DNA of 64,000 nt from Tilletia caries. Its lineage: Eukaryota > Basidiomycota > Exobasidiomycetes > Tilletiales > Tilletiaceae. The notes under the pieces were generated by a model that worked only from the letters and a program-made list of their open reading frames with translations, did no database searches and had not been told where the DNA came from. Positions 25,591-36,615 of this stretch are shown here, one piece after another; within the stretch, counting starts at the first letter, position 1; each line of letters begins with the position of its first letter. The translations under genes and the position numbers were made by a program. The stretch spans positions 1 through 64,000 of the forward strand of contig JALUTQ010000020.1 of assembly GCA_032718865.1 (NCBI GenBank). Direction: 5' to 3'.

Positions 25591-28500
25591 ATGACCGCAA
25601 TCAGTGCTCCTTCGGGGAACCATCTGCACTTTCCCATCCTGAACCTCGGCACGGCCTCGTTTCCCGAAAGCGAGGCACAAGGCCTGGGCAAGGTGAACGT
25701 GTCCACTCGAGCGCTTGCCGTTGAACAAAGCCCACGGTCCAGATCAAGCCCCAAAGCTCCATCCCGGTTGAGCTCACTGCACAGTGCCTCGCTGGCATCG
25801 ATCCGCAGCGCCTGCAGTCCAACCAAAATCACACGGCCCTCGACAGGTGCGACGACCCCCTGTGACACCAGTATGACCGAAGTGAGCTTCGCCTCAAGTG
25901 CCGCCACTCCTCTCAAGAATGAGACGGCGCCGCCACAAGAGAAAGTCCCAACGGATACCTCTCTTTCGGTAGTCTCGTCGGTATTGAGCTCAACACCGGT
26001 TCGTACCCAGTCAAAGAAGATGTCGGACCGAGAACGAGGCAAAAAGGTTCCGCCACAATCCTTGTACAAGAACCCAGAGATGGCGGCGCTGTCGACACCA
26101 GAGATTCATCTGGCTTCGTCCGCTCTAACTGGTACGGAGGACCAGACGCCTGACGCTGGTTTCACGCAGAGGTGGCACGGACTCATTCAGAAGGGCCGTC
26201 AGAGTCCGACCGAAGCCAAGTCCAGCGCATACTCAAGCATCGGGACCGTCATGAACTCGACAAATAAGACGACCACGTCCAAGCGAGGTCATTCTGCCAA
26301 TGATACCATCGATTCGACAGGCTCAAACACTGCCAGACGGCCCAGTTCTCAGATGTCCCGGCAAAGCAAGACCTCGCCAGAGCCGGGTTCATCCAGCCGT
26401 TCTTTCGCTGGGCTTTTCACTCGACAGCGTCGCTGGAGTCAGTCGGCCACCCAAACTGGCGAGGCCATTGTCCCCGACGATGTGGACACGCTTGAGGCCG
26501 CCGACAGGTCAACAGTGCTTGGCAATGATGAGGAAATGACCGAGCTTTTGGACGACGACGAGTACGAACCACCTGCACCGAGTGCATACACCGCAGCGTC
26601 AACAAAAGTCTCGGCCACGACAGCTGCCACATCTGCGCTATCCAAGAGCAGCGCTAAGGCAACAACAATCACGCCCCATCTTCGCGAAGAGATGCATGAG
26701 GCTGTGGCTTTCCTTCACCAGGAGCTGAGCAAACTCACCGGCACAGATTTGAACAGGTACAAGCCCCGGATTCTCCAACTTGGACACATGGTCCGTTCTC
26801 AATCTCGTCAGCTCACGGACACGGAACTCCAAGGGGAACGACTCAACTTCTGGCTCCGCATCTCCGACGGGATCTTGCTCTGCATGCTGATTGTGCGTCT
26901 TGCGCCAGCGAAGGCATCGGAGCTGCCCGATCGGTTCCCGTCCCAGTCTTCAGTCACTGCCAACTTCAACTTTTTCTTGCGAGCGGCTAGGCAGACGTTC
27001 GGACTGTCGCCCAATGACCTCTTTCAGGTCCAAGATGTGACTGCCCAGACCCCTGATGGGTTGCAGCGGGTGGTACATTCCATCTTGACACTGCGGGCAC
27101 GGTGCCAACGGAATGGGACGGTCCGATCAGAAACTTCGCCTCCACGGACCCCCATCACGTCAATTCCAGAGGGAGGAGAGATGGCCATGCCAATTCCATT
27201 CCCGACGGATGTGTCGAAGGGCATGTCGGCAAGTCCTCATCGGCGATCGTTGTCCGCGGTGCAAGAAAACAGGCTCCTGGCAGAGCGCAAGTTGATGGGA
27301 CATCGAGCTGACGGAGATTCGCCTGGATCAAGTCGGCAACGCAAAATCAGCAATGTGACATCCTCGCAACGGACACCTACAGTGCAGATTGTTGAGCCAG
27401 CCCGAGACGACGCCAATACGACGGGAGGTAGTAGCCTCTATCGGGATCGCAAAGCGAGCGAATCGGTCGTAAGCTTGACGGGTGTGTTGGAAGAAGAGTC
27501 AGAAGCAGGGGATGCGGACATTTCTGCTGCTTTTAGCAGTCCAGATGTGTCAGCAGACTTTTCTTCTTCGCGAATTGGCCTGTCGACCAGCCCCAAGCTG
27601 GGCATGGGCACGCCTGCTGGACGGCCGACTGCGAACATGAGGCGGCTGAGCACAGATCTTGGACTTGGTCGTCCCTCTGCTAGGCATCAACGGCTTTCCT
27701 TCGATGGATCGTCCGAGTTGCCTTTCCCGATTGCGACCGGTAGCCCTCGTCTAGGCCCTGTGCGCAGGCACAGCGCTATCGCTCGCGCGCCCGGTCCGTC
27801 GTCGTTGAATCCGAACCGGGAGATGGTTCCCTCTGGATCGCTCTCGGAAGTCGGCTTGGACTCCACTCCCCGAGTACCTTTCCCCCGTTCCAATTCCGCG
27901 TACGACTCGCCCTCTCGACGACCTGGATCTGGCCATGGACGACCTGGTTCCGGCCATGGTGTCACTGGGCGCTTCGGGTCGACGAGCGGCACAGCGACGG
28001 GGTCGGAGATTCGTGCTGCTCCCAACAGCGACGTAGGGATGGGATCTACATCTTCGCCGAGCCGCACTCGCCCTCCGGTCCGACACACCCGATACTCGTC
28101 CGATCTCCACCTGCCGAATCATACACGACCGGCTGGGCACTCAAGGTCGGAAGTTTCTTCCGCGGATCCACAGCCTCCGCCTCCACGTCCGCGGTTTGAC
28201 TCGGAGGCTACCTCGGTGTTCACAGCGGTCAGCTTCCCCACTTCGACACAGGAAGACGGCGTTCGGCCTAGGATACATCGCGAGTCGACTGTGCAGTCGA
28301 AGCACAAACTGGTCGTGGATAATGATGGCGAGCCCGTGACATATGTGAGCATCTTGCTGTGGTGCGGTGTTACACATCCATGATCTTGGGACACATTCTG
28401 ATTGACTTCGCCTTCCTTATTTTACAGCAAATTGGTCAGTGCATCGGGAAGGGCCAATTCGGCTCTGTTTACAAGGCCATGAATACCGCAACCGGCAACA

Positions 28501-30659
28501 TGCTCGCGGTGAAACGCATCAAGCTCACGGGCAAGACCGAACGGGAGATCACGCAGCTCATGCAGGAGGTGGACCTGTTGAAGAAGCTCGAGCACCCCAG
28601 CGTTGTCAAATACGAAGGGCTGGTACGCAGCAACGACGTGCTGAACATCATCCTCGAATGGGTCGAATCCGGATCGCTCTACCTGACGTTGAAGGCCTTC
28701 GGTCCATTCCAGGAGGCTCTTTGCGCTTCATACGTGGTTCAGATCCTGGAAGGTCTCAACTACCTGCACTTCAAGCAGGTGGTTCACTGCGACTTGAAGG
28801 CGGCCAACATCTTGACGACCAAGAGGGGTAACATCAAGCTCTCCGATTTCGGTGTCTCTCTCAACTTGCAGGCAATGGCCACTCGCAAGGATGCTGTGGG
28901 GACACCTAACTGGAGTGAGTACCTATTTGCTCGAAATTGCTTAAAGCTTGCTGTTTGCAGCTATGAATTCTGACGCCGTTCTGACTCTTTGGTTTCAACA
29001 GTGGCACCCGAGGTTATCACACTGGCGGGTGCTTCAACGGCCTCCGACATCTGGTCTCTCGGATGCACCATCGTTGAGATGATGACAGGCAAGCCTCCGT
29101 ACCACGACCTCAATGGGCTTCAGGCCATGTATCGCATCGCAGAGGATGGATGCCCTCCGCTTCCACCCAACATTTCGGAGCTTCTGCGAGACTTCTTGTT
29201 GCAGTGTTTCCAGAAGGAACCCGAAAACCGTCCGAGCGCGGAGGTCTTGTTCGAACACGAGTGGCTGAAGCACACCTGGCCGGCCCACAAGCAACTCAAG
29301 ACGAAGGACAGTGTACCATTCCTTCGACGCATCAGTGCAGACTTGCGCCGTGTCGATCTTGACACAATCGATGCAGGCAACGAGACTTCCATGGAGCGCT
29401 CGTCGTCTTCTCCGCCCGAGTCGATGGCTCGGAGACCGTCGCCGGGTGTCGGCCCGATCCCTACCGCCTTCTATCCGTCGAGCGCCGGGGGTTCGCGAGC
29501 ACCGCATTCGCAGTCGGTGGACAATTTCCACATGCCGGCTCCTGCCCCCTTGAGGATGGGCAACGGGGTCATGGCTATCGCCCGGCACGGCAGTGATGCG
29601 GAGGGCTACTTTGGTCACGGCCAGGTGGCATCCACGCCAAGTCCACACGTCGACCAGAATGGCTTCCTGAACCCTTCCTTTTTGGAATTGAACGGGACTC
29701 CCATCGACGTTCTCAGGCCGCATCAGTTTGTCAAGATCTCTTTCAGCAAGCCCGTCACCTGCAAAATGTGCTACACACACGTCAAGAAGCACGCGGTGTA
29801 TTGCGAGGGATGTGGGCTCGTGGGTCACCCCAGTTGCGCATCTTCTTCGGAGACGTCGTGCACTGCACAGGCTCCCGTAGTGCCGATCGGGGCGGGAACG
29901 CGTTCTTCCAATGAACGTCGCCGAGGCGTCGGCTCTCGAACCGAAGTGGGTTCTCCGTCTTCGCCAATGATGCAGCCTGTCTTCCGGTTCCCTTTCATCA
30001 GGAACCGGAGGAACAGCTCGGCGCTGACGACTGGCTCTGAATCGCCTGGCCTCCTCGGCAAGTCATCGCCACCTCTGCCTCCGCCTTCGCCAATGCTCTC
30101 AGCCGATGGCTCCGGCGCGAACCGCGATGCTTCGGGCAAGCGGAGGAGGAGGATTTCCCTTGCGAATTTGGTTCGACACCGCTCCGTGTCTCCTGGGTTC
30201 TCGTCGCCCGAGATACTTCGTTCCCCATCCGAAACTAGCACACGCGTGTTCCCTGTGACACAAGTGATCGCCGCGCGGATGGGCGGCAGTCTGTCCAGCA
30301 GTGGCTCGTCTACCCTCTCGCGTGTACCTCTGGAGGCGTCGGAGATGTCCAAGGCGCAAACAGAAGTCGTCAACCAGACGACGCTCGGCACTGTGCCTCC
30401 TGGGATGATCTCTACACCTACGTTGGTGGGTCGACCCAAGGGCGTCCTTTACGGGATAGGATTCCCGCGCCGCTTGAGTGATGGGGCATCCTTCGCCCAG
30501 AACGAAGGCGCCAAGTCGCGCACCCACATTCCGGGTCATTCGATCTCGGTTGTCTATACACGCGACACTGAGAACTCGGACATCACTCCTGGACCTGTCA
30601 TCGAACAGGCTGACCGGAAACGGTTCAAGCGAACGTCAAAGGAGTGCACCATCATGTGA
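25591..30659 (+). CDS. SepH/Cdc15-type protein kinase with CH-like and C1 domains and a CaaX end
   Basis: The model is join(25591..28344, 28428..28914, 29002..30659), 1632 residues; both introns keep phase. The long N-terminus is Ser/Pro-rich with a calponin-homology-like region at about 360-507 (FWLRISDGILLCML..., FFLRAARQTFGLSPNDLF). The kinase domain (about 920-1175) has the glycine loop IGKGQFGSVY, Lys947, HCDLKAAN (Asp1040), DFG (Asp1058) and APE. It most resembles septation initiation kinases (SepH of Aspergillus, Cdc7 of fission yeast), which start cytokinesis from the spindle pole. A C1-type zinc finger follows at about 1322-1369 (FVKISFSKPVTCKMCYTHVKKH...). The protein ends KRFKRTSKECTIM, a basic stretch plus a CaaX box. 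Cys replaces Arg of the HRD motif. Family assignment is firm; exact orthology is inferred. Confidence 0.9.
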
Positions 30660-31706
30660 TGCGGATTCAATGCCTCTTGCGGATAGATCCGTCCTGGACA
30701 ATCTTTCTTAAACACGCCTCGGCCAGAGGCCCTCCCCTCCGCAGCGCGCTTTGTCGCTGCATCGCTGTTCTGAACACGGATCGGGCCTCAAGAGATTGAT
30801 CGTCGTCTGCTCGTTTCTCCCTGTTTTCCTCTCTCCTCAAGTCGCTACCTCTATCGGACACTCCCTGCTCCAGCATTCTCCATCTCTCCACTCGTCGAAA
30901 TCATGGAAGCAAAAACATGTTTCGGGGTTCATACCAGCTTTCTTTTCACTCGGTCCAGGCCTACTTCCGCGGCGATGCCTTCCACAAACGAGCAAAGCAC
31001 TCTCTCGCCTCGGACCGATTCCTCGCCCTCCCAACTTCGCAAACTCCACTGTCTCCCAATCGTCTCTCGAACTTCTTAACGTCCAACCTCGGTTCCGCAG
31101 CCCTCGAAAACCAAAACACCTTTTGCCTTGCACGACGCGGCGAAGTTACAAATCGCGCGGTCGCCTCGTCGCTTCCCAACATACCCCCCGCACCGTACCA
31201 TATTCAATACAGCGACAACACTCCCACCCCAAGAGCAGGACGAGCGTTCGCACAACTCCTCCCAAGTAGCCCAGCTTACCAGATCTACGAAATCTTTTGT
31301 ACTCTTGACTGCCTCACGAATCGACACGATCGCAATGAAACTTGTATGATGACTCGCCTGCCATAACGAACGTACGTTGTGACTTGTGTGCAACAACGCC
31401 GCAGCCGTCATCTACATATCTAGAGCTCAAGGTGATGAGTGCGGGGCGGGGCGTACATATAACAGCGTTATCGTACGCACTACTACTCCCGCGATAAGAC
31501 TTAGGTACCACGTATTAGGTCCGAGCGAATAATGCTGGGCGCGGGCGCTGCAGCATGTTGGCATAAAGGGCACCACGCACCACGGAGACCGGAGATCCCA
31601 AAGCTGTGATGTCGTGTATAAAGGGACGACTTCGCCCCCTTTTCGCCGGCCCCCAAGGAAGGACGCTCTCTCTCCGTACGGTACCTTCACGCCCTTGCAG
31701 AAAGCC
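30660..31706. other. Intergenic region between kinase and guanine deaminase
   Basis: It holds the 3' end of the kinase gene and the promoter of the next. Open frames overlap on both strands, lack domains and use splice-poor, low-complexity sequence. Nothing else is recognised. Confidence 0.5.
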
Positions 31707-33781
31707 ATGTCATCCCCAGCTCAAGGTCACGCTCTCCCGAGACGCGTCTTCGTCGGTGCCATCGTCAGCCCGCTATCGCTGCATGAGCTTCAAGCGCTGC
31801 CGTGCGTGGCCGTCGGTGTCGGGAGCGCGGGTGTGATTCGATTTGTCGAGGACATCGGCGGAGATGAGATTGGCACGAACGATCCTGTTCAGGCCATCCC
31901 TGAGTCTGCGGTCCAACGAGCCCGCGAGATCGTCGACGGCAAAGGATGGGTGTGGGACGCGTGCTCAGTCACCGTCTTGGAACAGGGCAGCTTCTTGTGT
32001 CCCGGTCTTGTCGACACGCACACGCACGCGTGTCAGATCGTGAGTTGAATTTCGGTGATGCTCCTCCCGTCTGAAGGCGATGAGATTGACCTTGACCATT
32101 TTGCTCTTCCCTAAGCCCAACATAGGATTAGGGCAACAGTACGAAGTAAGTCAGAGAGCCACTCACATTCAGGTCGACTTCGGGCTGATCGCTTCGTCAT
32201 ATCTCCGCAGCTTCTCGATTGGCTCAAGCATGTCACGTTTCCTCGGGAGGCCCGCTTCAGTGACCTTCATTACGCTGAACGGACGTATAAGTCCGTCGTA
32301 CAGCGTCTGCTCAACAGCGGAACCACTACGGCCTGTTACTACGCCACCTTACATCTCGAGGCCACCAAGGTCCTAGCCGATGTGTGTACGCAACTCGGAC
32401 AGCGTGCTTTTGTCGGCAAGTGCCAGATGGACCGGCATTCGCCATCTGAGTATTGCGAAAAGTCGGCCGCCGTATCCTTGGAGGACACGAAGGAGTTTAT
32501 CGACTACTGCACTCGGCTCGCCGCATCGTACGCACCCGGGCCTGGTGGATTGTCTCCCGCCAATCCCGAAGATGCCCTCAGCAATTCGCTACGACATCAG
32601 AGTGTCTCCGACGGGATGCAGGAGAGCATCGACAGATTGAGCAAGACTCTGGACGGCGCGTCGTCCGAGCAAGCAGACGTTCAGGACGCGCCGAACGGCA
32701 AGGCCATCCCTGTTAGTTTTGACGCGTCTACGAATGGTGCTCCGGTGGTCAATGGCGACGCGACGGGCGATCTGGATATGGCTCTCGTCCAGCCGATCCT
32801 GACTCCTCGATTCGCAATTTCCTGCTCGGACGCGTTGCTGGCAGGTATAGGAGCGATCGTAACCAAGAACCCTTCATGCGAGTGCACAAAGAAACTTGCT
32901 CTGCGCTTTGTTTTCGGGTTGACGCTTACACTTTGCTGATTTCCGCATCACAGTGAGGATACAGACCCACCTCTCCGAGAACCCCTCCGAGATCGAATTC
33001 ACGCGTTCCCTATTTCCCTTCGCGTCCTCTTACACGCACGTATATGATCACTTCTCCCTCCTTACCGATCGCACCATTCTCGCCCACGCCGTCCACCTGA
33101 CAACTGAGGAGATAGACCTCCTCAAAGAGCGCAAGTGTGGCGTCAGCCATTGCCCAACCTCGAACCTGAACCTACGCTCCGGCGTGAGTCCTGTCGGCGA
33201 GCTTCTCACGCGCGGTGTCAAGGTTGGCTTGGGCACCGATGTCAGTGGTGGATTTGGGATCGGGATGCTCAGTGCCGTGCGCGAGGCGAGCGTTGTGGCC
33301 AAAGTCATCGACTTTTCACGCGTCTCACGCGACGGACCGGACGAATCTCAGGCACAAGAGGATACGACGGCCGCTGTTGCTGCGAGCCCAAAGCACGACT
33401 TGACGAAAGGACCTTTGCCTATTGCAACGTTGTTCTACTTGGCTACGATGGGAGGAGCGGAGCTTTGCGCCTTGGAGCACAGAATCGGGAGCCTTGAAGT
33501 AGGCAAGGTGAGTCTTCTCAAAACTCCGCTATAGATGACTCCCCGCGCTCAAAAGAATCCTGCCCGTACTTGAATTTCTGCAGGACTTTGACGCTCTCCT
33601 TGTCCGAACGATGCCGGCGGACGCGCCCTTCAAATCAGGGCAGAATCCAAACATGTGGCGCGAGGAGGGTGACACCTTGTCAGATGTCTTCGAGCGATGG
33701 CTTTTCTGCGGGGATGACAGAGAGATCGCCAGCGTTTTTGTAAGAGGTCGACAGGTGGGTGGATCCTTGCCGCTTGTCTAG
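31707..33781 (+). CDS. GUD1: Guanine deaminase
   Basis: The model is join(31707..32039, 32116..32145, 32211..32877, 32954..33507, 33584..33781), 593 residues. The enzyme hydrolyses guanine to xanthine and ammonia in cytosolic purine salvage. Amidohydrolase zinc ligands are present: H105 and H107 in PGLVDTHTHACQ, H349 in RIQTHLSENP, H388 in ILAHAVHL and D439 in LGTDVSGG. It is longer than the usual 450-520 residues because of an insertion around residues 215-285 rich in Asp, Ser and Asn. The second exon is only 30 bases (PNIGLGQQYE). The third intron has a GC donor (GCGAGT), needed to rebuild NPSLRIQTHLSE. I chose ATG 31707 over the in-frame ATG at 31614 because family members start just before FVGAIVSPLSL. 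It ends 136 bp from the convergent J-protein gene. Confidence 0.9.
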
Positions 33782-33917
33782 GTTCATAAAAGACAAATAT
33801 ATCGAGGGATTAATTCAAACTGTCGTGAGCCTGAGCCTCTGTGGATCGTTTGAGTGGGGAAGGTGGGTGCATTAAAGAGCATGTGAAGGCTCGCTGACAG
33901 GCAAAGAAGATCACAAA

Positions 33918-36481
33918 TTAGACAAGCTGGTGAACTGATAGGGAAGAAACCGTGGTCAGCTATTGGTGGGCAGGAAGGACGAAAGGACGTGGACGTTCGG
34001 AACTTACTTCGAAGAGGAGCGGCAAGTGGGGCAACGTCGTCGACCTGAACCTCATGCAGCTGGTGCCGGAAGACATATCGCACGAAGAGATGCTTGCGCT
34101 CCCCCATGCAAGGGTCAAAGAAGCCATTGATGCCGAACTGCAAGTAGAAGAATCTCAGCGCTGAACCTTCCGTCCACGAGTATGAATTTGAACTTACCTT
34201 GGGTCGACCACCTGGGATGATCAGCTGTCCATTGGTCACCAGGTTTTGGAGTGGTACAGTCACATCCCAGTACGGTGGGAGGGTAGTGACATCAACACCC
34301 TCCATGTCCAGCGCGGCCGAAGCGTCGCCTTGCTGCTGCTGCTGCGACCATACCTGGTCCAAGAGCTCTTCGACCAATCCCGCTTTTGGCGACGGGAACG
34401 ATCCGCGAGCACCATACCAGGCCTCCACGATTACCAGGCCACCACGCTTCCTTTCCGAGATCGCCCGTTTTCTCGCCTGGTCGCGCAACAGGGCCTTGGC
34501 CTCGACCGCAGCCCGATATCTCTCCTCGATGAGGTCACGACTCTCAGTACGAAGCTCGGCCACTTTTCGAGAGATCCGTCGTCGCTTGGCGGGAACGAGG
34601 TAGCCGTAGTGTAGTGCCGTGTAGGTGATCGCTGGCAGGGCTGTGCAGATGACGACCAGATCGGAGCGGAAGTATGGCGAGATGAGGATGGGCACGTTGA
34701 TTTTCTGACCCAATCTCTGCACTTTGACTCGCAACGTGACGCCTCCGGCAGGAAGGCCGAAGTTGATGCCCAGCGTCAGGCTCGTGTTTTCGGTGAGGCG
34801 TCGCTCTGCCGATGTGAAGACGTTCAAGCCGCTTCCTAGACCAAGCCCGACTCCAGCTCGGACTTTCACCGAGTTGCTCAGCACCTTGGCAGCATACTCC
34901 CCGCCCACACTTGGGTCGGACTCGTTCAGGCAGCTCTGGACGGTCCAGCCCCGGTCAGGGGTTGTCTGCTTCGAGATGCCTATTGTCAGCGCGGCCCGAT
35001 CACGCTTGTAGAAAGCTGGCGCATTCTGACCCCAAGGCCCGATGGTGTACGAGCCCGTCTTGATGGAGGAGAAGCCAGTCAAGGCGGATGTGGACGAGAT
35101 GCGCTGGCCGTAGGTCAATGTGACGGAAGGTGGAACCACGGTCGTTTGCGAAGCCACAAGGAAGGTGAGGAAGCTGTTACGATCAAGAAGACGACTGAGC
35201 ATTACGTTGCCAAGCTAATTCCAGAAGGAGTGCCACGTACGAGTTGGGGTTGATAACATATTGTCCCTTGATTGTCCCTATCCGTGGTCGCAGCAGAGTC
35301 GCGCTCACTTCCGAGAAGAGTTTTGGGCTCCACTGCGTCTTCACTGTGCCAATTAGATTCCCGTTCCCCACTCCGTTGCTTGACACCATTTGACCGGCCT
35401 TTTTGCAATCATCGAAAGGATATCCTCCAGGTAAGTGATCCATATAACGATAACAACGCAAAGCTCAGCAGATCGAGACTTACAAAATTGACAGACACAC
35501 GATCTGTGATACCAGTCTCGAAGCCATGCTTGCCCAACATCTGAGTGGCCCCGACTCGATTCCATCGATCTTCGAGTGTTACAGGCCGACCTGCTCGGGC
35601 CGCAGGCCGCGGAATCCGATTGGCAGGCGCAAAGAGGGCACTGGCATCCAGACTGACAGTGAAGTCACCTCGAGACTTGATGAGATTCTCGGCATCCTGC
35701 ATGCGGCGCTCCATTGCTTGCCTCTCGAATTCGCGCTGCAAATCCTGTGGAGTTTGCCCGCGCACAGTGAGGGCCCAACTGGCCTTTAGACCGCTCTCGC
35801 CAAGATGATCGTAGACAGCTCGTTGTTGTGGATTTGTGAGAACTTCGTACGCATGTTGGACTTCGCGGAATCTCGACTCGGCTGCTGACTTAAGAGCCGG
35901 ATCGGTATGCTTGTCCGGGTGGAAGGAGACTGCAGGAACGGGCTAACATGCTCAATAACCAGCATAGCAATCGCGTAGCGCTCAGTCGTGATTTGGCAGT
36001 ACTCACCTGCCAAGGAGCGGTACGCCTCTCTGATTTGTTCCTCGCTGGCGTCTCGCTCGACGTTCAGAAGCGCATACAAGTGGTCCCGATCAACCGCTCC
36101 TCCTTGTTCGTCGTCACCCTCGCCGGCGTGCGCGCCGCCAGACCCAGTCTTGAATGAATCTCTGAACGGCGTGCCCCCGAACAGAGGTTCGTCGGCCTCG
36201 TCAGACTCTTGGACTTGCGGCGGGGCTGCATTTGAGCGGCCATTGCGACTTGAAGTGGGACGGAAGGAAGAGGGATATTCCGACTCTGACGGCCCGCCTG
36301 TTCCTCTCGAGCTTGACGAAGGAGCGTTTGAGCTGGAAGCCTGCTGCTCCCGAGATTGTTCCGCCGCGCTGCTATCGCTGTCGTTGTTGCGAGTGTTGGT
36401 CTCCGCTGCCTGTCCAGAATAGTACTCGTCGAAGCTGCGGGGAGCGTACGGGTCCTGGTCCTCGACCTGACTGGCGTCCAT
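33918..36481 (-). CDS. DNAJC11-like J-domain protein
   Basis: The model is complement(join(33918..33934, 34008..34137, 34198..35173, 35241..35398, 35484..35929, 36007..36481)), 733 residues, all phases consistent. A disordered acidic N-terminus (about 1-130) precedes a J domain with the HPD triad at 162-164 (SFHPDKH). The middle has beta-barrel-like repeats, and the C-terminus carries the DNAJC11-type domain (DUF3395): LVIVEAWYGARG, DVTVPLQNLV, GFFDPCMGERKHLFVRYVFR. In animals DNAJC11 associates with the MICOS complex at mitochondrial membranes; the fungal role is less known. The last 17-base coding exon (ending IHQLV) and the AAAAAG acceptor at 35399 are the least certain splice choices. It faces the nucleotidyltransferase gene across a 134-bp shared promoter. 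Confidence 0.85.
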
Positions 36482-36615
36482 GGTGGGGCGGGCCTCTTTC
36501 TGACTGGGCCTTCAAGTCAGTTGGAGAGACGGCAGCTGGGTTGCTGCGCAAGTGTTTGTACGCGGGCGAGGCTGACGAGATGGGAGTCATGCGCATGTAA
36601 TGCTGGCACAAGGAA
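36482..36615. promoter_or_regulatory. Divergent promoter region, 134 bp
   Basis: The two start codons (36481 minus, 36616 plus) lie 134 bp apart, so the J-protein and nucleotidyltransferase genes must share regulatory DNA. No TATA element is obvious. Confidence 0.5.
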
